From NCBI GenBank assembly GCA_002937495.1, contig PTJW01000055.1, positions 1-6,848 of the forward strand: DNA of 6,848 nt. The letters are read 5' to 3'. Both the position numbers and the translations under genes were made by a program. The notes under the pieces are model-generated. The model saw nothing but the letters and a program-made list of their open reading frames with translations. It made no database searches and was not told where the DNA came from. This DNA comes from Pseudomonadota bacterium (GTDB taxonomy: Bacteria; Pseudomonadota; Alphaproteobacteria; UBA1280; UBA12223). Positions 1 to 5,301 of this stretch are shown in pieces; positions within the stretch are counted from its first letter, which is position 1; every line of letters starts with the position of its first letter.

Positions 1-82
1 TTATTTATATTACAGTATAAAAAAAATAAAATCTAATTAAAAATCATAAAAATACCACTAAAGATAGAATAATCTGCATTTT

Positions 83-95
83 TGTGCATTGCACA
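83..95. repeat. Perfect inverted repeat TGTGCA-T-TGCACA, possible operator
   Basis: Two 6-bp arms mirror each other exactly around one base. It is the most G+C-containing stretch of an otherwise AT-rich leader, about 200 bp before pflB. The outer TGTG/CACA resembles CRP half-sites, but CRP needs TGTGA-N6-TCACA, so the spacing is wrong. It could be an operator for another dimeric regulator, or chance. Confidence 0.35.
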
Positions 96-210
96 TACTT
101 TTTATATGGTAATTTAACCTTAAAAATATTAATATTATATTATCTTTAAAAATAATAACTAAAATACAAATATAACTTTAGAAGATAATAGGACTATATA
201 AAATTAAAGA

Positions 211-232
211 TATTGCAACCATAATTATTGCA
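211..232 (+). repeat. Direct repeat TATTGCA x2, 15-bp period
   Basis: TATTGCA occurs at 211-217 and again at 226-232. The first copy overlaps the proposed -35 of the pflB promoter and the second lies in its spacer. Such spacing could serve a regulator that binds direct repeats, but two 7-mers in AT-rich DNA are weak evidence. Confidence 0.25.
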
Positions 233-241
233 GATTTTAAT
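213..241 (+). promoter_or_regulatory. Candidate sigma-70 promoter for pflB
   Basis: TTGCAA (213-218, 4 of 6 consensus positions), a 17-bp spacer and TTTAAT (236-241, 5 of 6) stand about 57 bp before the pflB start. This is the best-spaced pair I see in the leader, but in such AT-rich DNA others are possible, for example around TTGCAC at 90. A moderate promoter would fit activator-dependent expression. Confidence 0.35.
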
Positions 242-297
242 ATTTATTTTTAGAGGTTATTCAATAAAAAATGAAATAATGAAAGAACAGAAAAATC

Positions 298-2583
298 ATG
301 GATACACTACACGAAAATATTCAAGAAGGTTCTCTACCATTTTTAACTGAACAGCAAGAACCTGCTTATAAAGGTTTTATTGGCGGAGACTGGGAAACAG
401 AAGTTAATGTTAGAGATTTCATTCAAAAAAACTATACTGAATATCAAGGTGATGCTACATTTTTAGCTGGACCTACTCAAAATACTCTAAAACTTTGGAA
501 AGATGTTTTAGAACTTATGAAAGAAGAAAACAAAAAAGGCGTACTTGACGCTGATAATGAAGTTGTTTCTTCTATTATTTCACACAAAGCAGGTTATATC
601 AACAAAGACTTAGAAACTATTGTTGGTTTACAAACTGATGCTCCACTAAAAAGAGCTATGATGCCATTTGGTGGCTTTAGAGTTGCTAAAGGTGCGCTAG
701 AGTCTAACGGTTTTGAAATTTCACCCAAAACAGAAGCAGCCTTTGATGCTTTAAGAAAAACTCACAACGATGGTGTATTTGATGCTTATACTCCAGAAAT
801 TAGAGCTGCTCGTTCAGCTGGTATTGTTACAGGTTTACCAGATGCTTATGCTCGTGGTAGAATTATTGGTGACTACAGAAGAGTTGCGCTATACGGTATT
901 AACAGACTACTTGAAGATAAAGTAGCTCAACTAGCTTCATTAGAAACAGAAAGCCTAACAGAAGATACAATTAGACTTCGTGAAGAAATCAACGAGCAAA
1001 TGAAATCTCTTAAAGAGCTTGTTGTAATGGCTAAAGAATACGGTTTTGATATTACTCGCCCTGCTGAAAACTCACAAGAAGCTATCCAGTGGCTATACTT
1101 TGGTTACCTAGGTGCTATTAAAGAGCAAAACGGCGCTGCTATGTCATTAGGTCGTGTATCTACATTCTTAGATATTTATGTTGAAAGAGATATTAAAGCA
1201 GGTAAAATTACTGAAGAGCAAGCTCAAGAAATGATGGACCACTTTGTTATGAAGCTTAGAATGGTTCGCTTCATGAGAGCTCCAGAATATAACCAACTAT
1301 TCTCAGGTGACCCTGTTTGGGTAACAGAATCAATTGGTGGTATGGGTCAAGATGGTCGTTCATTAGTAACTAAGTCTTCATTCCGTGTATTACACACATT
1401 AAACAACTTAGGCCCTGCCCCAGAGCCAAACCTTACTGTTCTATGGTCTACACAATTACCTCAAGGCTTTAAAGATTTCTGTTCAAAAACTTCTATTGAT
1501 ACTTCATCTGTTCAATACGAAAACGATGATTTAATGAAACCTTACTGGGGTGATGATTATGGTATCGCATGCTGTGTATCTGCTATGAGAATTGGTAAGC
1601 AAATGCAGTTCTTCGGTGCTAGAGCAAACTTAGCTAAAGCTATGCTATATGCTATTAACGGCGGTAAAGATGAAAAATCAGGTAAACAAGTTGGCCCAAT
1701 GCTAGCTCCTATTACTTCAGAGTACCTAACATATGATGAACTAATGCCTCGTTTTGATTCTATGATGGACTGGTTAGCAAGAGTTTATGTAAACGCATTA
1801 AACGCTATTCACTACATGCATGATAAATACTACTATGAAAAACTAGAAATGGCTCTACACGATAGAGACGTATTTAGAACAATGGCTTGTGGTATTGCTG
1901 GTTTATCTGTAGTAGCAGACTCACTTTCAGCTGTTAAAAATGCTAAAGTTAAAATTATCCGTGATGAGCGTGGCATTGCTACAGACTTTGAAACAACAGG
2001 TGAATTCCCTTGCTTTGGTAATAATGATGATAGAGTTGATGAAATCGCAACTGATTTAGTTAAAACATTCATGACAAAAATCCGTAAGCAACCTATGTAC
2101 AGAAACGCTTACCCTACTCAAAGTGTATTAACTATTACATCAAATGTTGTTTATGGTAAGAAAACAGGTACAACTCCAGACGGTAGAAAAGCTGGCGAAC
2201 CATTTGCTCCAGGTGCTAACCCAATGCACGGTAGAGATACAAAAGGTGCATTAGCTTCTATGAAGTCATTAGGTAAATTACCTTACGAGCATGCTCAAGA
2301 TGGTATTTCATACACATTCTCTATTGTACCAGGTGCATTAGGTAAAGATGAAGACTCAAGAGTTAAAAACATGTCAGGTCTATTAGATTCATACATGGCT
2401 GATATGGGTCACCACATCAATGTTAACGTATTTGATAGAGAAACTCTACTAGATGCTATGGAACACCCTGAGCTATACCCTCAGCTAACTGTTCGTGTAT
2501 CTGGTTATGCCGTTAACTTTATTAAGCTAACTAAAGAACAACAACAAGATGTTGTAGATAGAACATTCCACAAATCTTGCTAA
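298..2583 (+). CDS. pflB: Formate C-acetyltransferase (pyruvate formate-lyase)
   Basis: Glycyl-radical enzyme converting pyruvate and CoA to acetyl-CoA and formate in the cytoplasm during anaerobic fermentation. The 761-aa length matches E. coli PflB (760 aa) and similarity is visible end to end, starting with EVNVRDFIQKNY near residue 35. The catalytic pair Cys425-Cys426 lies in IACCVS (E. coli 418/419, literature numbering), and the radical-bearing Gly736 in RVSGYAV (E. coli 734). Trp341 and Arg442, matching the pyruvate-pocket residues Trp333 and Arg435, are present. Compared with E. coli, about seven residues are missing before HHINVNV. Activation needs the radical-SAM enzyme PflA, which is not in this window, nor is focA. 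The ATG at 298 is chosen because the homology begins soon after it; its SD is poor (AAAGAACAG). The next gene is convergent, so pflB appears monocistronic. Confidence 0.98.
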   Translation: MDTLHENIQEGSLPFLTEQQEPAYKGFIGGDWETEVNVRDFIQKNYTEYQGDATFLAGPTQNTLKLWKDVLELMKEENKKGVLDADNEVVSSIISHKAGYINKDLETIVGLQTDAPLKRAMMPFGGFRVAKGALESNGFEISPKTEAAFDALRKTHNDGVFDAYTPEIRAARSAGIVTGLPDAYARGRIIGDYRRVALYGINRLLEDKVAQLASLETESLTEDTIRLREEINEQMKSLKELVVMAKEYGFDITRPAENSQEAIQWLYFGYLGAIKEQNGAAMSLGRVSTFLDIYVERDIKAGKITEEQAQEMMDHFVMKLRMVRFMRAPEYNQLFSGDPVWVTESIGGMGQDGRSLVTKSSFRVLHTLNNLGPAPEPNLTVLWSTQLPQGFKDFCSKTSIDTSSVQYENDDLMKPYWGDDYGIACCVSAMRIGKQMQFFGARANLAKAMLYAINGGKDEKSGKQVGPMLAPITSEYLTYDELMPRFDSMMDWLARVYVNALNAIHYMHDKYYYEKLEMALHDRDVFRTMACGIAGLSVVADSLSAVKNAKVKIIRDERGIATDFETTGEFPCFGNNDDRVDEIATDLVKTFMTKIRKQPMYRNAYPTQSVLTITSNVVYGKKTGTTPDGRKAGEPFAPGANPMHGRDTKGALASMKSLGKLPYEHAQDGISYTFSIVPGALGKDEDSRVKNMSGLLDSYMADMGHHINVNVFDRETLLDAMEHPELYPQLTVRVSGYAVNFIKLTKEQQQDVVDRTFHKSC

Positions 2584-2605
2584 GTTGTTAACATATATAA
2601 AATAA

Positions 2606-2631
2606 AAAAGCCACCCATTTGGGTGGCTTTT
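2606..2631. terminator. Shared hairpin terminator between pflB and the convergent gene
   Basis: An 11-bp perfect stem (AAAAGCCACCC / GGGTGGCTTTT, loop ATTT) lies between the two converging stop codons. On the - strand the stem runs into TTTTTTATTTT, a good intrinsic terminator. On the + strand there are only four T's before CGC, so it is probably weaker for pflB. The arm sequence is nearly repeated at 3865-3888. Confidence 0.9.
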
Positions 2632-2646
2632 CGCTTAACAAGTTTT

Positions 2647-3045
2647 TTAATTATAAAGTCTTTTATCTTCTCGGTAGAGAGTAGCTACCGTAGTTGTTAT
2701 TTGAAGATATGTAACTAATAAAGTTACTGTCATTGCAATGTAAAACCATTGACCTACTAAAATAATACAAGCAAATATTAAAACTATTGAAGTAAGGCAT
2801 ATCACAATAAATGTGACTACGGTAAAAAATATAAAGATTAATAAGCTTAACAGCACACCGCTATTTTTGGTAGATTCTAAATAAAAACCTAAATTTATAA
2901 CTATTGCTAATACCATCATTACTGCCAGCAATGGCATCAACGATGGTATATTATTTACAGTTATTCCTAAGTTAAAAAATATAGAAACAAATAAAAAAGC
3001 ACTAGTAGCAGAAAATAACAGTTGAAATAACATACGATTACTCAT
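2647..3045 (-). CDS. Hypothetical four-TM membrane protein (132 aa)
   Basis: Not recognised. The protein is almost entirely hydrophobic, with likely membrane segments near residues 6-28, 34-56, 63-97 (long, perhaps a hairpin) and 99-121, then a short charged tail ending REDKRLYN. I start it at the ATG at 3045 because GGAG lies 6 nt before it. A TTG 12 bases further upstream overlaps that SD and would add only four residues, so I reject it. The loop after the first segment ends in VN (30-31), and the second ends in LESTK (56-60); similar patterns occur in the 124-aa protein at 4657-5031. It appears to be its own unit, with a 5' hairpin at 3063-3080 and the terminator at 2606-2631. Gene reality is well supported by the SD, the terminator and coherent membrane topology; function is unknown. 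Confidence 0.8.
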   Translation of the reverse strand: MSNRMLFQLLFSATSAFLFVSIFFNLGITVNNIPSLMPLLAVMMVLAIVINLGFYLESTKNSGVLLSLLIFIFFTVVTFIVICLTSIVLIFACIILVGQWFYIAMTVTLLVTYLQITTTVATLYREDKRLYN

Positions 3046-3062
3046 AGTTTTCTCCAAGGTAA

Positions 3063-3080
3063 AAGGATAAAATTATCCTT
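3063..3080 (-). other. 5'-UTR hairpin just upstream of the 132-aa gene's SD
   Basis: AAGGATA and TATCCTT form a 7-bp stem with a 4-base loop, ending 7 bases before the GGAG of the downstream gene. On the - strand TTTT follows, so it might be a weak attenuator, an mRNA-stabilising stem or an operator. It is too short to be called a terminator with confidence. Confidence 0.4.
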
Positions 3081-3140
3081 AAAAACATAATTAGTATATA
3101 AATTTATAGCTACTATTATTAAAATTTTTCTGACAAATAA

Positions 3141-3166
3141 AAAAGGCCTGCTATTGCAGACCTTTT
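3141..3166 (-). terminator. Intrinsic terminator of the 111-aa/70-aa operon
   Basis: On the - strand an 11-bp stem (AAAAGGTCTGC / GCAGGCCTTTT, loop AATA) is followed by TTTATTTG. One pair is G-U in - strand RNA but would be a C-A mismatch in + strand RNA, so the hairpin is better suited to - strand transcripts. It begins about 10 bases after the upstream gene's stop codon. Confidence 0.88.
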
Positions 3167-3175
3167 ATTTTTCGC

Positions 3176-3388
3176 TTAATCAACTCCGTTAGGATATAAC
3201 TCCTTAAAGCGTTTTTGATTATTTTTCTCTCGTTTGTACTCAGTGTACTTAATTGCTGCAAACATAAACCCGAATAACGGGAAAGTTATTTTAGCAATGC
3301 CCATGAAGCCAGCTTGCGGGAAGCCAATCAGCACAGCAAACGTTACAAGTAAAGTACCAGCGATGAAAATCATTAATTGTTTAAGCAT
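3176..3388 (-). CDS. Hypothetical two-TM small membrane protein (70 aa)
   Basis: Not recognised. Two likely membrane segments lie at residues 5-22 and 27-46, joined by a short turn with GFPQAGF, and followed by a strongly charged tail (about 47-70, many K, R and E). Topology with the basic tail in the cytoplasm is likely. The ATG at 3388 has AAGGA 7 nt upstream, and that SD shares bases with the stop codon of the preceding 111-aa gene, leaving a 9-nt gap. The pair is therefore one operon with probable translational coupling. The tail motif AIK...Y..E..NQ (45-58) recurs at the end of the 111-aa protein (92-104), so the two may be partial duplicates. The terminator at 3141-3166 follows directly. 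Function unknown. Confidence 0.8.
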   Translation of the reverse strand: MLKQLMIFIAGTLLVTFAVLIGFPQAGFMGIAKITFPLFGFMFAAIKYTEYKREKNNQKRFKELYPNGVD

Positions 3389-3394
3389 TTTTGT

Positions 3395-3400
3395 TCCTTA
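3395..3400 (-). promoter_or_regulatory. Coupled stop codon/SD, TAAGGA
   Basis: The TAA stop of the 111-aa gene (3398-3400) forms the first three bases of TAAGGA, the SD of the 70-aa gene that starts at 3388. A ribosome terminating here sits on the next initiation signal, which favours coupled synthesis of the two proteins. Confidence 0.7.
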
Positions 3401-3733
3401 ATATTTGTTTGATTGAATTTCTTGATTGATGACTTCATTGTGGTACATATGCTTTATAGCAGTAAGACCAAAAACAATAATCACAAGATAGTGACTGCTA
3501 ATATCACCACCAAAAAACTTCAGGGCTGATGCTAAAGCCACACAAAGTGTGGCAAAAAACAGCGCTACAATAAATGATTGAATTGCCTTTATTTCCAATA
3601 GCAGAATATTAGCAATAGAGCTAATAAAATATACGGCTAGAAATACGACAAAGACGTTAATATCAAACTTCACCATGCAAATAACCATAGTAAAAATACA
3701 TAATGAAACAAATGTGCTAAGATTAATTTTCAT
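3398..3733 (-). CDS. Hypothetical four-TM membrane protein (111 aa)
   Basis: Not recognised. Four hydrophobic stretches near residues 5-21, 26-46, 51-72 and 82-95 are followed by a polar tail (95-111). The ATG at 3733 is preceded by AGGT at 6-nt spacing, and no upstream in-frame start is needed. It is the first gene of a two-gene operon with the 70-aa protein. The loop after the first segment (FDIN, 23-26) and the LEIK after the second (46-49) recall the 132- and 124-aa proteins of this block, suggesting distant kinship, though the similarity is faint. A 5' inverted repeat (3782-3804) and a TATAAT (3830-3835) lie upstream. Function unknown. Confidence 0.78.
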   Translation of the reverse strand: MKINLSTFVSLCIFTMVICMVKFDINVFVVFLAVYFISSIANILLLEIKAIQSFIVALFFATLCVALASALKFFGGDISSHYLVIIVFGLTAIKHMYHNEVINQEIQSNKY

Positions 3734-3781
3734 AATTGAACCTATTATTAAGATAAATTTATTAAGAAATACTTCTCATAT

Positions 3782-3804
3782 AAGCTATATAGAAAACATA
3801 GCTT
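3782..3804. repeat. Inverted repeat AAGCTAT...ATAGCTT in the 5' region of the 111-aa gene
   Basis: Two 7-bp arms (3782-3788 and 3798-3804) are separated by 9 bases. The repeat lies between the -10 candidate and the start codon, so it would be in the leader RNA. No T-tract follows on the - strand, so it is not a terminator. An operator or an RNA stem is possible. Confidence 0.35.
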
Positions 3805-3829
3805 CAAAAAAAGAATGAAAAGTTAAATT

Positions 3830-3835
3830 ATTATA
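3830..3835 (-). promoter_or_regulatory. Possible -10 element for the 111-aa/70-aa operon
   Basis: A perfect TATAAT on the - strand lies about 100 bp upstream of the ATG and just after the preceding unit's terminator. No good -35 sits at 16-18 bp. TTGTCA is present but 22 bp away, so the promoter is either activator-dependent or wrongly placed here. Confidence 0.4.
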
Positions 3836-3864
3836 ACTATAAACCCAACTTTTTAGCTGACAAA

Positions 3865-3888
3865 AAAGCCACCCTTTCAGGTGGCTTT
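3865..3888 (-). terminator. Intrinsic terminator of the 124/40/188-aa operon
   Basis: On the - strand AAAGCCACC pairs with GGTGGCTTT. The loop is TGAAAG, where a U-G pair would close a GAAA tetraloop. The stem continues into TTTTTTG. It lies 15 bases after the 188-aa gene's stop codon, and its arms nearly match those of the terminator at 2606-2631. Confidence 0.9.
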
Positions 3889-3903
3889 AAAGCATTAACC
3901 GTT

Positions 3904-4470
3904 TTAAAACGGACGATATTGAATAATAATTGAAACCGCGTAGGCCATTGTAGCTAAGTAAACAACAAGAATACTTAAAATAGCCAAAGTTTTTTCCATC
4001 AGATCAACACCACCAGATTGAGTGAAACTAAACACATTTGGTAGCCATAGATATGTATATGCATAAGCCATTGAAGATACTAAGCAAATGCATAAACAAA
4101 CTTTAAGCAATAGACTTGAAACACTCATAATAAAAAACACAGCTGCCATATACCATAACAATGAAGAAATTAATGTTACTTTATACAGTGTTGGTTGAAA
4201 GTGTTTTGACATTACACGATTTGGAAACACATTAAGTTCGCGGAAAATTGTATTTCTTAGATTATCAGATATACAACGCCCCCCAAATAAAAAGAAAAAC
4301 AGAAAAATACCATAATAAGCTACATCAGCCGAATCCTTTACATCTGACTTTGTGGCAAACTCAATAAAGCTTGAAACTAAGTAAAAGAAGAAGAATACTA
4401 ATGACTCTATCAGCAAAACCTTAAAAAAGACATTTGAGACAGTTTGGTTATTAAGTGTACTTGTATTCAT
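3904..4470 (-). CDS. Hypothetical multi-TM membrane protein (188 aa)
   Basis: Not recognised. About five membrane segments: residues 15-37, 49-64, 98-120, 122-143 and 161-185. Between the second and third lies a basic polar loop (65-97, with GGRCISDNLRN and FPNRVMSKH), most likely cytoplasmic. The N-terminus is short and polar (MNTSTLNNQT). The ATG at 4470 has a good SD, AGGTGA, about 4 nt away. It is the last gene of a three-gene unit after the 124- and 40-aa genes. A hairpin at 4492-4514 separates it from them, and I see no strong promoter between hairpin and start, so it is probably expressed by read-through at a reduced level. A solid terminator follows. Function unknown. Confidence 0.8.
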   Translation of the reverse strand: MNTSTLNNQTVSNVFFKVLLIESLVFFFFYLVSSFIEFATKSDVKDSADVAYYGIFLFFFLFGGRCISDNLRNTIFRELNVFPNRVMSKHFQPTLYKVTLISSLLWYMAAVFFIMSVSSLLLKVCLCICLVSSMAYAYTYLWLPNVFSFTQSGGVDLMEKTLAILSILVVYLATMAYAVSIIIQYRPF

Positions 4471-4491
4471 AAATCACCTATTAAGAAAGTT

Positions 4492-4514
4492 TAAAGCCTC
4501 AAAATGAGGCTTTA
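4492..4514 (-). terminator. Intercistronic hairpin, probably leaky terminator or attenuator
   Basis: A 10-bp perfect stem (TAAAGCCTCA / TGAGGCTTTA, 3-base loop) lies between the 40-aa gene's stop and the 188-aa gene's SD. On the - strand only TTTAAAC follows, not a real T-tract, so termination should be incomplete. It may set expression ratios within the operon or protect the upstream RNA's 3' end. Confidence 0.6.
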
Positions 4515-4523
4515 TTATTAAGA

Positions 4524-4646
4524 TTAAGTAGTTTGTAGTTTACAAACTGTTTCAGCCACTGCCTTTATTGACAATAAGCTAATAACAATCATAAATGCCA
4601 AACCTATAAAAATAAGCAATACAACTTTACCTGCTTGAATAAACAT
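4524..4646 (-). CDS. Small single-TM protein (40 aa), easily overlooked
   Basis: A 40-codon gene I read directly from the - strand: it starts MFIQAGKVVLL and ends ETVCKLQTT. One membrane helix covers about residues 6-27, followed by a short tail with a single Cys (35). The case for a real gene rests on a perfect SD, AAGGAGGT, 5 nt before the ATG, fused to the stop codon of the 124-aa gene, and on the hairpin directly after its own stop. It is the middle gene of the unit. The G-L-A-F helix faintly recalls the N-terminus of oxaloacetate decarboxylase gamma subunits, but it is half their length and no alpha or beta subunit is near, so I do not assign that. A small accessory subunit for the 124- or 188-aa protein is a plausible guess. 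Confidence 0.75.
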   Translation of the reverse strand: MFIQAGKVVLLIFIGLAFMIVISLLSIKAVAETVCKLQTT

Positions 4647-4650
4647 AGCA

Positions 4651-4659
4651 ACCTCCTTA
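4651..4659 (-). promoter_or_regulatory. Stop codon fused to consensus SD, TAAGGAGGT
   Basis: The TAA stop of the 124-aa gene (4657-4659) overlaps a full anti-SD complement, AAGGAGGT, that serves the 40-aa gene. This strongly supports the small gene and implies efficient, possibly coupled translation. Confidence 0.8.
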
Positions 4660-5031
4660 GTTAGTTGCCTGCTGCCCTTGCGTGTTAAGTTTAAAAACTT
4701 TTAAGATGTAAGCTAAATGCAAAGCCGTTGCTATGGACATTGCATAAAAAGAATCAACAAGAATAAACAACGATACTGCTAAACCCAAATACAAACTTAA
4801 AACCCCAAATGCTAAAATTAGAATAAGGGTTACATACTGTATAAGGGGAACAACTGAGTAAGCCTTTGGAGAGTACAACATAACTCCAAATATAACTGTT
4901 GTTAATGACAGCAACGCTGTTAAGCTTAGTGTAGTTTTAGGGTTAACTTCAAAATACTTATAAGTAAGGTATATCACTGATAACATTAAGAAGTAAGAAA
5001 CGATAGTTACTGCCAGTTTTCTTTTATCCAT
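4657..5031 (-). CDS. Hypothetical four-TM membrane protein (124 aa)
   Basis: Not recognised. Membrane segments lie near residues 6-24, 34-53, 62-82 and 84-112. The N-terminus is basic (MDKRK) and the tail is polar, ending TQGQQATN. The basic start favours a cytoplasmic N-terminus. The ATG at 5031 has AGGAG at 7-nt spacing. It is the first gene of the three-gene unit, behind the near-consensus promoter at 5064-5092. FEVN (27-30) and LYSPK (52-56) sit where the 132-aa protein has ITVN and LESTK, suggesting the two are distant paralogues. No catalytic or ligand motif is visible, and function is unknown. Confidence 0.8.
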   Translation of the reverse strand: MDKRKLAVTIVSYFLMLSVIYLTYKYFEVNPKTTLSLTALLSLTTVIFGVMLYSPKAYSVVPLIQYVTLILILAFGVLSLYLGLAVSLFILVDSFYAMSIATALHLAYILKVFKLNTQGQQATN

Positions 5032-5063
5032 AAAAAAACTCCTGAGTATTAAGAATTGAGCAT

Positions 5064-5092
5064 ATTATAATACTAAATAGTTAGCATTTCAA
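5064..5092 (-). promoter_or_regulatory. Near-consensus sigma-70 promoter of the 124/40/188-aa operon
   Basis: TTGAAA (5087-5092), exactly 17 bp of spacer and a perfect TATAAT (5064-5069) lie on the - strand, 33 bp before the ATG and directly downstream of the previous unit's terminator. This predicts strong vegetative transcription from about position 5057. Confidence 0.85.
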
Positions 5093-5109
5093 TATATAAT
5101 TGCAATAAA

Positions 5110-5138
5110 AAAGCCTTATCTTTTAAGGATAAGGCTTT
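5110..5138 (-). terminator. Intrinsic terminator of the 70-aa/41-aa operon
   Basis: An 11-bp perfect stem (AAAGCCTTATC / GATAAGGCTTT, 7-base loop) is followed on the - strand by TTTTTTATT counted from the end of the stem's GGC. It begins 8 bases after the 41-aa gene's stop codon. Confidence 0.92.
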
Positions 5139-5146
5139 AATTTAGA

Positions 5147-5272
5147 CTATTTAGAAATTTCGTCATTTTTAAAAATTCGATAATACGCTAGCTCTAACCC
5201 TGTTAACATTAATAAAGCCAATGAACCAGAGGCAAAAACTAAGAATAACAAAAGTATTTTAATATACTTCAT
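5147..5272 (-). CDS. Small single-TM protein (41 aa), easily overlooked
   Basis: A 41-codon gene read directly from the - strand: it starts MKYIKILLLF and ends KNDEISK. One hydrophobic helix covers about residues 4-30, followed by a charged tail (YYRIFKNDEISK). The helix has no good signal-peptidase or lipobox site, so a small integral membrane protein is likelier than a secreted one. AGGAG stands 6 nt before the ATG. The gene follows the 70-aa gene after a 29-nt gap and is followed at once by a strong terminator. Not recognised: it lacks the MWYFAW start of CydX and does not match AcrZ. Its position after a larger membrane protein parallels the 40-aa gene in the next operon. Confidence 0.75.
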   Translation of the reverse strand: MKYIKILLLFLVFASGSLALLMLTGLELAYYRIFKNDEISK

Positions 5273-5301
5273 AGTTTACTCCTAACAAGCTATAAGTTCA
5301 T

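Larger units (their letters stand above)
1..297. other. Non-coding leader region upstream of pflB
   Basis: About 300 bases without a credible gene: both strands are dense in stop codons and no SD-plus-start combination opens a frame of useful length. It holds a perfect short inverted repeat (83-95), a 15-bp-period direct repeat (211-232), a weak promoter candidate (213-241) and the AT palindrome AATATTAATATT (125-136). In Enterobacteriaceae pflB follows focA and is anaerobically induced through FNR and ArcA; focA is not here, and I found no good FNR palindrome (TTGAT-N4-ATCAA). The long AT-rich leader fits a regulated gene, but that is inference. Confidence 0.7.

Noticed and set aside
1..297. 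FNR or CRP site upstream of pflB
   Set aside because: No TTGAT-N4-ATCAA or TGTGA-N6-TCACA pattern found; the palindrome at 83-95 has the wrong spacing for CRP.
1833..2072. 79-codon antisense frame inside pflB
   Set aside because: It lies wholly within pflB on the other strand, has no SD or context, and its composition mirrors the pflB codons.
3046..3057. Upstream TTG start for the 132-aa gene
   Set aside because: The TTG adjoins the GGAG that serves the ATG at 3045 and has no SD of its own.
3037..3088. 16-codon frame MFLRIILSFYLGENYE overlapping the start of the 132-aa gene
   Set aside because: No SD before its ATG at 3088, and it reads through the hairpin by chance. It could be a leader peptide, but nothing supports translation.
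4524..4646. Oxaloacetate decarboxylase gamma subunit
   Set aside because: The helix is loosely similar, but the protein is half the usual length and no alpha or beta subunit gene is near.
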